A stretch of 58,627 nucleotides of DNA from Leclercia sp. LSNIH1 (GCF_002902985.1 NZ_CP026169.1:1-58627), one strand, 5' to 3'. Positions 25,878 to 33,566 are shown, counted from the first letter of the stretch. The notes: generated by a model not told the origin, from the sequence alone. Numbers and translations are program-made.

Positions 25878-26387
25878 TCAGCAAGTCATGTTAAATACGT
25901 GTCCGTCATGTAAACTGAAATCCCCAATAAACAGATCCCGCGCATAGGCTACGATGTCAAAATATCGGGCTACGGATTCAGGAATTTCATTCAGTAGACC
26001 GCTATCATTCAGGTATTCCTCTGCAAAAGTTTCTTCGTCCTTAGCTTCGCCCATATAGGCATCTCTAAACAGGTCGAAATCAGTGCTATTAAACAGATCA
26101 ACAAAGGCCACAAACGCCGCTTCGTTTCCTTCCTCGCGGGCTTGTTTAAAGCCGTTAATAAAATCCCAGTTGATATGGCACTCTGACGCCATATCAGACG
26201 GAATACCCTCCCAATCCTGGAACATAAATTCTGGATCAGCCTCATTTGCGTGTAACTCGCGGCAGCGCTCGTAAAACTCCTCTGAGCTATCAAAATCGGT
26301 CAGATCGAGCCAGGCTCCCGCAATGCTTCCGCAGTTGTATTTATGGTAAGTGCCAACATAAACAGAAGGGGTCGTAATATCAGTCAT
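25878..26387 (-). CDS. ardA: ArdA antirestriction protein (DNA mimic)
   Basis: 169 residues, strongly acidic. It starts MTDITTPSVYVGTYHKYNCG and contains GAWLDLTDFDSSEEFYERC and IGDFSLHDGHVF. ArdA dimers mimic bent B-form DNA and inhibit type I restriction enzymes, protecting the plasmid on entry. AAGGAG precedes the ATG. It is immediately downstream of the CUP2 promoter. A GC hairpin at 25851-25869 follows the stop. Confidence 0.96.
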   Translation of the reverse strand: MTDITTPSVYVGTYHKYNCGSIAGAWLDLTDFDSSEEFYERCRELHANEADPEFMFQDWEGIPSDMASECHINWDFINGFKQAREEGNEAAFVAFVDLFNSTDFDLFRDAYMGEAKDEETFAEEYLNDSGLLNEIPESVARYFDIVAYARDLFIGDFSLHDGHVFNMTC

Positions 26388-26399
26388 GGTGTACTCCTT

Positions 26400-26893
26400 A
26401 AAGCGCCGATACCGGCAATTTTTCGGGCGGCGGTATTGCCTCCCGATGATTTAATTATCGGTGATTACGCCTTTAAAGTCAATACAAGTACGGAATTTAT
26501 TTACATGTTTTTATGCCCGTCAGGGCATGGAAGGCGACCGCGCCGGACTCCACCGGACACCGGCCGCAAATCGCCGGAAACTGCGGGACTGACCGGAGCA
26601 ACAGGCCAACCCCCCTTCCTGCTAAGCCATAACCCAGCCCGCCGCCACGCAGCTGCCGCACGTCCCCCACGGGGGTGCGCAGTGGGCGCCGCGCGCCTGC
26701 GCGCGGGTACGGCGGCCCGCCTGCGGGTCGCGGCGCCGTACTGCGAGTTAGCGGCCGCCGCGCGGCCGGTTACGGGGGACACCGCACCGTCACGGCCAGC
26801 GCCCCGCTGAGCTGCACAATCCACGGATAACACAATAGCGCACTGGCAAAGGATGCCGACGCCTGAAGGGCGTTGGCACCCCGAAGGGGCGGG
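26400..26893 (-). repeat. CUP element 2
   Basis: Nearly identical to CUP1 over about 490 bp, including the extension to CACCCCGAAGGGGCGGGGCG. Promoter on minus: TTGACT (26482-26477), 17 bp, GATAAT (26459-26454), driving ardA. GTCAATACAAGTAC box at 26478-26491. Confidence 0.9.
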
Positions 26894-26938
26894 GCGGCCG
26901 CTTGCGGCCGGGCGAGTCCGGCGCAGGGTGTGGCCTGC

Positions 26939-27060
26939 CAAGCGGAGCGCGGAGGCCGAAGGCCGGAGGCGTTAGCGGCCGCTGCCCGCGTAAGCGGGGC
27001 GAGACGGGAACCGGCTCGATGCGCAGCACAGCAGAGCGGCCCCGAAGGGGTAACGCCCTG
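26939..27060. repeat. GC-rich dispersed repeat, copy 3
   Basis: Same family as 23991-24111. About 120 bp almost identical to 27519-27637. No coding function is seen between 26894 and 27154. Confidence 0.75.
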
Positions 27061-27154
27061 TGTGGCATCAGGATTTAGCACAATGTCAGAACATAAACTG
27101 GAGAGATCACCGGCAAGCAGCTGCAAAGGGGCGGCACAGCCGCCCCGATGGCTG

Positions 27155-27262
27155 TTACTTGTCTTTGTCGCGTAGCACTTTGATTAGGCCGGTTACGGCC
27201 GTAATCAGAGCGGCCAGCGAGGTGATGATTTGCGGTAGGTTTTCGAGGATGGTAGAGGTCAT
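27155..27262 (-). CDS. 35-residue hydrophobic peptide
   Basis: MTSTILENLPQIITSLAALI and 15 more residues end in a basic tail (KVLRDKDK). One transmembrane helix is predicted by eye. Ribosome site is weak (CAGGTG). The large inverted repeat at 27314-27383 lies 50 bp upstream and carries TTGACA in its stem. It could be a toxin-like or membrane-acting small protein, or a chance frame. Moderate to low confidence. Confidence 0.45.
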   Translation of the reverse strand: MTSTILENLPQIITSLAALITAVTGLIKVLRDKDK

Positions 27263-27313
27263 ATAGCACCTGTAGAGAAGTTGGCGGGGTGTCGTTTCCG
27301 ACGGCCGCACTGT

Positions 27314-27383
27314 AACCGGGCGAATAAGGCAGGTTGTCAACAGCTTGAGCGAAGCGTCTGTTGACAACCTGCCGCGCCCGGTT
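27314..27383. repeat. Large inverted repeat (cruciform / ssDNA hairpin) in the leading region
   Basis: Inner arms GGCAGGTTGTCAACAG (27328-27343) and its exact complement (27358-27373) are separated by 14 bases. Outer arms AACCGGGCG (27314-27322) and CGCCCGGTT (27375-27383) extend the stem. Each inner arm contains TTGACA in opposite direction. It may act as a single-strand promoter or priming site on the incoming strand, or as a protein site. Confidence 0.7.
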
Positions 27384-27518
27384 TCACTGCGGTCATAGGC
27401 GGAACGACCCACGCCAACGGAACGGCTTTATGACCGGGCAGCTGAGATACCGGCGAACCTGGCTGGCGGCTGACGCCAGCCGCCAAGCGCCAGCGCGGAG
27501 GGCGAAGCCCGGAGGCCA

Positions 27519-27637
27519 AGCGGAGCGCGGAGGCCGAAGGCCGGAGGCGTTAGCGGCCGCTGCCCGCGTAAGCGGGGCGAGACGGGAACCGGCTCGATGC
27601 GCAGCACAGCAGAGCGGCCCCGAAGGGGTAACGCCCG
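27519..27637. repeat. GC-rich dispersed repeat, copy 4
   Basis: Nearly identical to 26939-27060. Together with the inverted repeat at 27314-27383 it fills the gene-free stretch 27263-27739. A GGGGGGC-TTA-GCCCCCC hairpin at 27708-27726 lies after the next minus gene. Confidence 0.75.
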
Positions 27638-27739
27638 GAGTCTGCCGCTGTTTATCTCTCGTTCCATCTGAAATCGGCGGTAAGGCCATTAAAAGGGTCA
27701 GTTTATCAGGGGGGCGTTAGCCCCCCATGTTGTTAATCA

Positions 27740-28072
27740 TCAGGCAATATCGTCTTTGTAGCAGGCATAACCGAAGCTAAGCTCTGTTTTCATATAGTGG
27801 CGGGCAAAGTCCCAGGCATCGTGGCCGAAGTCCTCATAATCTGCCAGGACGATTTCGCGGGCTTTGTGCCATTGCTGTACGGAAGAAAGCGGCAGAACAG
27901 GGCAGGGAAGCGACCAGTCAGTGACGGTGTTGCAGATCATATCTGCCAGACGCTCCAGGGAGCCGTAAACCAGCTCTGTGCGCAGATCCGCCACCATGCG
28001 TTGTTTACGCAGTGATGCCAGATAATCAATCTCTTTGGTTATATCAGAATTTAAGCGGGTCTGGTAATCCAT
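27740..28072 (-). CDS. Small leading-region protein of unknown function
   Basis: 110 residues, soluble and helical, starting MDYQTRLNSDITKEIDYLAS and containing WHKAREIVLADYEDFGHDAWDFARHY. AAGGAG precedes ATG. Single gene behind a short CUP-type promoter at 28139-28167. I do not recognise a family. Its place between ardA and ardB, in the same orientation and with the same promoter type, suggests an establishment or anti-defence role. Confidence 0.8.
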   Translation of the reverse strand: MDYQTRLNSDITKEIDYLASLRKQRMVADLRTELVYGSLERLADMICNTVTDWSLPCPVLPLSSVQQWHKAREIVLADYEDFGHDAWDFARHYMKTELSFGYACYKDDIA

Positions 28073-28084
28073 GATGTACTCCTT

Positions 28085-28190
28085 TGCGCGCCGATACCGG
28101 CAATTTTGCGGGCGACGGTGTTGCCTCCCGATGATTTAATTATCGGTGATTATGTCCTCAAAGTCAATATAAGTACTGAATGTGCATACA
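28085..28190 (-). promoter_or_regulatory. Short CUP-type promoter (CUP3)
   Basis: Only the promoter-proximal part of CUP is kept: TTGACT (28167-28162), 17 bp, GATAAT (28144-28139) on minus. The box varies as GTCAATATAAGTAC. The GC-rich body of the other CUP copies is absent. Confidence 0.85.
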
Positions 28191-28247
28191 AAATTTTATA
28201 TCTTGCAAAGCGTTCATAGAGTGCCTGAATCGCTTTCTGACAGCCTC

Positions 28248-28282
28248 AATAAAAAAGGCGGGGATTACCCGCCTTTTTTCTT
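28248..28282 (-). terminator. Rho-independent terminator
   Basis: The stem AAGGCGGG/CCCGCCTT has T6 on minus. It ends the CUP4 operon just after 28281. Confidence 0.85.
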
Positions 28283-28565
28283 ACAGCTGCTTACGTGGCT
28301 TTTTACGCGTCATATACAACGGTATCGCGCAGTCTACCGCGTACAAAAAGCACGCCAGCGCGCCGCAACCGTACAGAAACGCAAGCGGCTTATTATCGAA
28401 GTAGCTGAAAACCCCTGTCGCCGCACACAGGCCCAGAACAGAGACGCAGGCGCAGGTGATCTGCACCAGATCCCTGTATCCCGCACGAACGATAAACCAG
28501 GGCAGGGCAAGCGCAGCGGCGCTAAAAATTAATGCGAGAGGGACAAAAACGAGATAGTGATACAT
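28281..28565 (-). CDS. Small multi-pass membrane protein
   Basis: 94 residues with three hydrophobic segments (YLVFVPLALIFSAAALALPWF, LVQITCACVSVLGLCAATGV, LAFLYGCGALACFLYAVDCA) and a basic C-terminus TRKKPRKQL. Last gene of the CUP4 unit, with a promoterless piece of CUP leader (28570-28635) before it. Function unknown. Confidence 0.72.
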   Translation of the reverse strand: MYHYLVFVPLALIFSAAALALPWFIVRAGYRDLVQITCACVSVLGLCAATGVFSYFDNKPLAFLYGCGALACFLYAVDCAIPLYMTRKKPRKQL

Positions 28566-28633
28566 GTGAACTCCTTGATGGTTGCCGATACCGGCGATTG
28601 TTCGGGCGGCGGTATTGCCACCCGATGATTTAA

Positions 28634-28993
28634 TTAGAGGTTTTGCGCGTCCAGGAGATTGACCTGAGCCGGGGTAACGTGAAACTTTTCCCCTTTATGG
28701 ATCACGTTATGCGGGGCGCTAATTTCATCACTGATAAAGCTAACCGGGTAACGTTTTTTACCGCAAATCCGCTCGCTAAACCACGCCACTTTTGCCGCTG
28801 GCCGATCCACTGGATGAACAATCACACCGGCCATGCTGCAACCCGTTGCGGGTTCGTCCAGCGTAATGCTTACCGGGACTGTATCCCGGTAAAAAAACTT
28901 AACCGGCGGCACACCTGCCTGCGTAGCGGCTGCGACAACTGCAAGCCCGATAACCGCTATCCGATTAATAAGCATTTTATTCCCCTTACTCAT
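28634..28993 (-). CDS. Exported small protein of unknown function
   Basis: 119 residues from 28993 (ATGA overlap with the upstream gene), or 113 from ATG 28975. The N-terminus MLINRIAVIGLAVVAAATQA is a signal peptide. The mature part has two cysteines (GCSMAG and ICGKKR), perhaps one disulfide, and is beta-rich. Probably periplasmic. No family recognised. Confidence 0.75.
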   Translation of the reverse strand: MSKGNKMLINRIAVIGLAVVAAATQAGVPPVKFFYRDTVPVSITLDEPATGCSMAGVIVHPVDRPAAKVAWFSERICGKKRYPVSFISDEISAPHNVIHKGEKFHVTPAQVNLLDAQNL

Positions 28994-29286
28994 GCTGATA
29001 TCACCTTGCCAGCTGTTACCAGTTTACGAAATTCGCTTTCATGAATTTCACGCCCATGCTCAAGCGTTGAATACACGTTGCCGATAAGCCAGTTACCAGC
29101 CGTTTTTGTCTCGGTATACCACCATGCTTCTGTCAGAGTAAGCAGCGGTTCGCTATCCTCGCCCTTCTCATAGATCCAGATTTTAGTGACGTCTTTACCC
29201 GTTTCGTTGCTGCCCTGAATGGTAGGGTCAAAGGTATGTTCAATCTCTATATCGAAGTAACGCTGAAGGAAGTTAGTAAAGTGCAT
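28990..29286 (-). CDS. Small leading-region protein of unknown function, first gene after CUP4
   Basis: 98 residues from ATG 29286 (MHFTNFLQRYFDIEIEHTFD), with AGGAG 6 bp upstream; a longer frame to 29316 has no ribosome site. Contains WIYEKGEDSEPLLTLTEAWW. Soluble and acidic. It leads a three-gene unit with overlapping stop/start to the next gene. Family unknown. Confidence 0.78.
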   Translation of the reverse strand: MHFTNFLQRYFDIEIEHTFDPTIQGSNETGKDVTKIWIYEKGEDSEPLLTLTEAWWYTETKTAGNWLIGNVYSTLEHGREIHESEFRKLVTAGKVISA

Positions 29287-29299
29287 GACGACTCCTGTA

Positions 29300-29740
29300 A
29301 GCGCCGATACCGGCAATTTTTCGGGTGGCGGTGTTGCCTCCCGATGATTTAATTATCGGTGATTACGCCTTTAAAGTCAATACAAGTACGGAATTTATTT
29401 ACATGTTTTTATGCCCGTCAGGGCATGGAAGGCGACCGCGCCGGACTCCACCGGACACCGGCCGCAAATCGCCGGAAACTGCGGGACTGACCGGAGCAAC
29501 AGGCCAACCCCCCTTCCTGCTAAGCCATAACCCAGCCCGCCGCCACGCAGCTGCCGCACGTCCCCCACGGGGGTGCGCAGTGGGCGCCGCGCGCCTGCGC
29601 GCGGGTACGGCGGCCCGCCTGCGGGTCGCGGCGCCGTACTGCGAGTTAGCGGCCGCCGCGCGGCCGGTTACGGGGGACACCGCACCGTCACGGCCAGCGC
29701 CCCACTGAGCTGCACAATCCACGGATAATGCAGGAGACGA
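29300..29740 (-). repeat. CUP element 4
   Basis: Third long copy. Promoter on minus: TTGACT (29380-29375), 17 bp, GATAAT (29357-29352). Drives the three genes 29286-28281. GTCAATACAAGTAC at 29376-29389. Confidence 0.9.
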
Positions 29741-29788
29741 ATCATGATAGGAGGCTGAAGGGGAAATGAGCGGCAGCAGGGGAAGGGG

Positions 29789-29912
29789 TTGCCAAGCGGA
29801 GCGCGGAGGCCGCAGGCCGGAGGCGTCAGTGGCAGCTGCCCGCGTGAGCGGGGCGAGACGCGTAGCGGCTCGATGCGCAGCACAGCAGAACGGCCCCGGA
29901 GGGGTGACGTCC
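29789..29912. repeat. GC-rich dispersed repeat, copy 5
   Basis: Related to 23991-24111, sharing the GGCCGCAGGCCGGAGGC and CGTAGCGGCTCGATGCGCAG parts. Lies between CUP4 and the ardB operon end. Confidence 0.7.
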
Positions 29913-29943
29913 GGGGGTTCGCTTTTAAAGATTTTCGACCACA

Positions 29944-30099
29944 TCAGTAAATCGTAGTGACACCATGAAGCAAAAGTATCGTGCAGACCAGAATCAACAA
30001 CAGTAACAGCAGACCTTTTTTTCGACGTAATAAAACCGGCCCCAAAGCGCCCGCAAGAAGCACACTCAACACGATTTCCGTTATGCTAATCGTATTCAT
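29944..30099 (-). CDS. 51-residue two-helix membrane peptide
   Basis: It starts MNTISITEIVLSVLLAGALG. A basic turn (LRRKKG) separates this from a second, leucine-rich helix (LLLLLLILVCTILLLH). Last possible gene of the ardB-led unit. Ribosome site GAGAG is weak. The double-helix topology makes it more than a random frame, but its reality is unproven. Confidence 0.5.
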   Translation of the reverse strand: MNTISITEIVLSVLLAGALGPVLLRRKKGLLLLLLILVCTILLLHGVTTIY

Positions 30100-30171
30100 A
30101 ATCTCTCACGTTTCCCTTTTTAGAACTCTGCCACACACGGATAAAACCTTATAACAAAGCAACAAAACCCG

Positions 30172-30411
30172 TTATTCAGACACGGTAATGCCTAGTTTTT
30201 TTGCCAGAATTTCAGATGACAAAGAAACCCTTATCGACTTCCCGGTTACAAGGTGAATGATTGTGGCTTCATGCCCTTCAACAGAGTGGGATATTAACTC
30301 ACGCTGAATGATATGCGTCTCTCCATCATTTCCCGTCACGGCTATTAGGCTCTCTGTAGAACAGGGGTTGATACTACTAATGTTGGTGTTGTTTTCGGTT
30401 TTGTTCAGCAT
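30172..30411 (-). CDS. Small unknown protein in the ardB unit
   Basis: 79 residues, beta-rich, with IAVTGNDGETHIIQRELISH and HLVTGKSIRVSLSSEILAKK. No family recognised. It lies 9 bp after the 30825-30421 gene, on the same strand. Confidence 0.65.
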   Translation of the reverse strand: MLNKTENNTNISSINPCSTESLIAVTGNDGETHIIQRELISHSVEGHEATIIHLVTGKSIRVSLSSEILAKKLGITVSE

Positions 30412-30420
30412 CGCTGATCC

Positions 30421-30825
30421 TCAAATATCGGTTTGTGTTACGTCTGCCGCTTTGCGCTGGATAAGCGACTTAAAGAAATCCGACGCCTTCAGAATATCGC
30501 TATCCTGGAAGTCGGGAAATGTCGCTTCTGTCAGCTCCTGCGCCGTACCTGCCCGTATAACGGTTTCATCGCGGATCATCGTTCGCTTAACGCCATCAGC
30601 CTGTTTTTTGCTGAAGGAGTGCCGGAAAATAATCGCGTATTGGCCGCCGCTATCCTGATGAACAGAAGTATCCCAGCGATGATTACCCTGTTTACGATAG
30701 TGGTGATAGATTTGCTGGCCGTAGCGCTCCTGATCGGAATTACGGTAATCGAACATTAACAGTTCCAAAAGCATTAACCGATCTGGCAATTGCCAGGCGG
30801 TAGGGTGTTGAAGTGTCGCTAACAT
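30421..30825 (-). CDS. Unknown protein in the ardB unit
   Basis: 134 residues: MLATLQHPTAWQLPDRLMLL at the start and TVIRAGTAQELTEATFPDFQ later. Soluble. I do not recognise the family. The CGTGACAGTCACG palindrome lies 14 bp before its ATG, so it may respond to the same repressor as the 24142 gene. Confidence 0.72.
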   Translation of the reverse strand: MLATLQHPTAWQLPDRLMLLELLMFDYRNSDQERYGQQIYHHYRKQGNHRWDTSVHQDSGGQYAIIFRHSFSKKQADGVKRTMIRDETVIRAGTAQELTEATFPDFQDSDILKASDFFKSLIQRKAADVTQTDI

Positions 30826-30838
30826 AGTTTCCCCTGAG

Positions 30839-30877
30839 CGTGACAGTCACGATAAGGCGGGCTTTGCCCGCCTGGTT
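30839..30877 (-). promoter_or_regulatory. TGACAGTCAC operator and hairpin between ardB and the next gene
   Basis: The palindrome CGTGACAGTCACG (30839-30851) is preceded, on minus, by a GGCGGGC/GCCCGCC hairpin (about 30856-30873) right after ardB. Together they look like a partial terminator followed by an internal controlled promoter. Confidence 0.6.
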
Positions 30878-30882
30878 ATCAG

Positions 30883-31308
30883 TTAATCAATGGCACGATA
30901 AATACGATTCTGGCTTTCGTTCTCCAGCGTATTAACGTACTCCCGCAACAGGTGATACCGGTTAGCCATCGTTTCGTTCAGTTCGGCTTTGCCTTCTTCA
31001 TATGCCAGCCCGCAAAAGTAACTGTAGGCATACAGACAAACAATAATCCCTACTTCGCGCGCGCTGCATTCACCTTCAAAATAGTTAGGTAACGAGAGCC
31101 AAAGAGGTTGGGGCGCTTCCATAAAAAACGCGCCATTGCTGGCCTGAAGGTATTCCCAATACCCTCCCTGGTAGTCTTTAGCGTAACGATTCAGAAAGGA
31201 CTGAATGAAGTGATCTGCGCTGAAGAAAGCGCCACGAAATGCCGCAGGCATGAAGTTCATGCGGGCGTTTTCAGAAATGTAGCGGGCGGTGATTTCGATA
31301 GTTTCCAT
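30883..31308 (-). CDS. ardB: ArdB/KlcA-family antirestriction protein
   Basis: 141 residues. The family core is clear: RMNFMPAAFRGAFF, YQGGYWEYLQASNGAFFMEA and FEGECSAREVGIIVCLYAYS, as in KlcA. ArdB-type proteins relieve type I restriction in vivo by a mechanism different from DNA mimicry. GAGGAAG precedes ATG. It is the first gene behind a CUP-type promoter at 31375-31403. Confidence 0.93.
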   Translation of the reverse strand: METIEITARYISENARMNFMPAAFRGAFFSADHFIQSFLNRYAKDYQGGYWEYLQASNGAFFMEAPQPLWLSLPNYFEGECSAREVGIIVCLYAYSYFCGLAYEEGKAELNETMANRYHLLREYVNTLENESQNRIYRAID

Positions 31309-31324
31309 GATACTTCCTCTTTAA

Positions 31325-31578
31325 GCCGATACCGGCGATGGTTAAGCGGCAGGCACATCACCTGCCACTTTTTAATTATCGTACAATGGGGCGTTAAAGT
31401 CAATACAAGTACGGATTATATTTACCTAATTTTATGCCCGTCAGAGCATGGAAGGCGACCTCGCCGGACTCCACCGGACACCGGGGGCAAATCGCCGGAA
31501 ACTGCGGGACTGACCGGAGCGACAGGCCACCCCCCTCCCTGCTAGCCCGCCGCCACGCGGCCGGTTACAGGGGACACT
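31325..31578 (-). repeat. Partial CUP element 5 with ardB promoter
   Basis: TTGACT (31403-31398), 17 bp, GATAAT (31380-31375) on minus; GTCAATACAAGTAC at 31399-31412. Upstream, about 150 bp of the CUP body are kept with an internal deletion compared with CUP1. No gene up to mucA. Confidence 0.85.
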
Positions 31579-31689
31579 GAGAAAGCAGAAAGCCAACAAA
31601 CACTATATATAGCGTTCGTTGGCAGCTGAAGCAGCACTACATATAGTAGAGTACCTGTAAAACTTGCCAACCTGACCATAACAGCGATA

Positions 31690-31705
31690 CTGTATAAGTA
31701 AACAG
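31690..31705 (+). promoter_or_regulatory. LexA (SOS) box of mucAB
   Basis: CTGTATAAGTAAACAG fits the CTG-N10-CAG LexA consensus and lies 18 bp before the mucA start. A TTGCCA-16-GATACT promoter overlaps it, so LexA would block it until DNA damage. Confidence 0.9.
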
Positions 31706-31722
31706 TGATTTGGAAGATCGCT

Positions 31723-32163
31723 ATGAAGGTCGATATTTTTGAAAGCTCCGGCGCCAGCCGGGTACACAGCATCCCTTTTTATCTGCAAAGAATTTCTGCG
31801 GGGTTCCCCAGCCCGGCCCAGGGCTATGAAAAGCAGGAGTTAAACCTGCATGAGTATTGTGTTCGTCACCCTTCAGCAACTTACTTCCTGCGGGTTTCTG
31901 GCTCGTCAATGGAAGATGGCCGCATCCATGATGGTGACGTACTGGTTGTGGATCGCTCGCTGACGGCCAGCCACGGCTCAATCGTAGTCGCCTGCATCCA
32001 TAATGAATTTACCGTGAAGCGGCTACTGCTGAGGCCCAGACCCTGCCTGATGCCGATGAACAAAGATTTTCCTGTGTACTACATTGACCCGGATAATGAG
32101 AGCGTTGAAATCTGGGGAGTGGTTACGCATTCCCTTATCGAGCATCCGGTATGTTTGCGCTGA
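31723..32163 (+). CDS. mucA: MucA, UmuD-like SOS mutagenesis protein
   Basis: 146 residues. RecA-stimulated self-cleavage site Ala26-Gly27 (RISAGFPSP), catalytic Ser62 (SGSSMEDG) and Lys99 (NEFTVKRLL). Cleaved MucA joins MucB to form a Pol V-like translesion polymerase. ATG 31723 gives the known MucA length. The gene overlaps mucB by 13 bp. Confidence 0.97.
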   Translation: MKVDIFESSGASRVHSIPFYLQRISAGFPSPAQGYEKQELNLHEYCVRHPSATYFLRVSGSSMEDGRIHDGDVLVVDRSLTASHGSIVVACIHNEFTVKRLLLRPRPCLMPMNKDFPVYYIDPDNESVEIWGVVTHSLIEHPVCLR

Positions 32164-33416
32164 TTGATGTCAATGGCATGTACGCCAGCTGTGAGCAGGC
32201 ATTTAGGCCAGATCTGGCAAACCGAGCAGTGGCCGTTTTATCCAACAATGACGGCAACATTGTGGCCCGTAATTACCTGGCGAAGAAAGCGGGCCTGAAA
32301 ATGGGCGATCCGTACTTCAAAGTCAGACCCATAATCGAGCGTCATAACATCGCTATTTTTAGCTCTAATTACACTCTCTATGCCTCCATGTCGGCCCGGT
32401 TCGCGGCCGTAGTTGAGTCCCTTGCAAGCCACGTCGAACAGTATTCAATCGACGAGCTTTTTGTTGACTGCAAAGGGATAACGGCCGCCATGAGCCTTGA
32501 CGCTTTCGGGCGCCAACTGCGCGAGGAAGTCAGGCGACACACAACGCTGGTATGCGGGGTCGGTATTGCCCGTACTAAGACGCTGGCGAAGCTGTGTAAC
32601 CACGCTGCAAAAACATGGCCCGCTACTGGCGGGGTGGTTGCTCTGGACGATGGCGCCAGACTGAAGAAATTAATGAGCATCCTGCCGGTTGCGGAAGTCT
32701 GGGGCGTCGGCCATCGTACAGAGAAAGCACTCGCCACAATGGGGATCAAAACGGTGCTGGATTTAGCCAGGGCAGATACGCGCCTAATCCGTAAGACGTT
32801 TGGTGTTGTGCTTGAAAGAACGGTACGGGAGCTACGCGGCGAGGCTTGCTTCAGCCTGGAAGAAAACCCTCCGGCGAAGCAGCAGATTGTTGTATCGCGC
32901 TCATTCGGCCAACGCGTAGTAGCCCTGGCGGATATGCAGCAGGCGATCACCGGATTTGCAGCGCGCGCAGCTGAAAAACTGCGTAATGAGCGGCAATACT
33001 GCCGCGTCATAAGCGTCTTTATCCGCACCAGTCCTTATTCAGTGCGTGATACACAGTATGCCAATCAGGCAACCGAAAAACTGACGGTGGCAACCCAGGA
33101 CAGCCGCACGATAATTCAGGCGGCACAAGCCGCGCTGGCGCGGATCTGGCGGGAAGATATTGCGTATGCAAAAGCAGGGATCATGCTGGCCGATTTCAGC
33201 GGAAAGGAGGCCCAGCTGGATTTATTCGACTCTGCTACGCCTTCAGCTGGCAGCGAGGCGTTAATGGCTGTTCTCGATGGCATAAACCGGCGTGGCAAGA
33301 GCCAGCTGTTTTTTGCAGGCCAGGGCATCGATAACTCCTTTGCCATGCGCCGTCAGATGTTGTCACCTGATTACACGACAGACTGGCGCTCGATACCAAC
33401 AGCAACCATCAAATAA
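32151..33416 (+). CDS. mucB: MucB, Y-family translesion DNA polymerase subunit
   Basis: 421 residues, UmuC-like. Catalytic residues are in FALIDVNGMYASCEQAF and SIDELFVDC. A helix-hairpin-helix follows near LPVAEVWGVGHRTEKALATM, and a C-terminal beta-clamp-binding region (AQLDLFD). With MucA' it copies damaged DNA at the cost of mutations. pKM101 mucAB is the classical Ames-test enhancer. Confidence 0.97.
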   Translation: MFALIDVNGMYASCEQAFRPDLANRAVAVLSNNDGNIVARNYLAKKAGLKMGDPYFKVRPIIERHNIAIFSSNYTLYASMSARFAAVVESLASHVEQYSIDELFVDCKGITAAMSLDAFGRQLREEVRRHTTLVCGVGIARTKTLAKLCNHAAKTWPATGGVVALDDGARLKKLMSILPVAEVWGVGHRTEKALATMGIKTVLDLARADTRLIRKTFGVVLERTVRELRGEACFSLEENPPAKQQIVVSRSFGQRVVALADMQQAITGFAARAAEKLRNERQYCRVISVFIRTSPYSVRDTQYANQATEKLTVATQDSRTIIQAAQAALARIWREDIAYAKAGIMLADFSGKEAQLDLFDSATPSAGSEALMAVLDGINRRGKSQLFFAGQGIDNSFAMRRQMLSPDYTTDWRSIPTATIK

Positions 33417-33532
33417 TTACCGGCGCCGCACGCGGGCCGGTCAACCCCTCAACCGGCCGAAACGAGTTTCGGCGCGGTTTCGCGGTTTTCGGTAAAAGGC
33501 GTTTCATCTGTATAAAAGATCAGCTAAATTAT

Positions 33533-33550
33533 GTGTATTGCACAATACAT
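33533..33550 (+). promoter_or_regulatory. Palindrome GTGTATTGCACAATACAT before the SprT-like gene
   Basis: Eight-base arms around CA. It matches two sites inside stbA (22672, 22723) in 17 of 18 positions and lies 17 bp before the start codon. Probable operator. Confidence 0.65.
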
Positions 33551-33566
33551 ATATGTGAGGTTAACA

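Noticed and set aside
25190..29944. Open frames inside the CUP elements (about 127 to 181 codons, both strands)
   Set aside because: The same frames recur in each CUP copy, are stop-poor because of GC content, lack ribosome sites and overlap mapped promoters.
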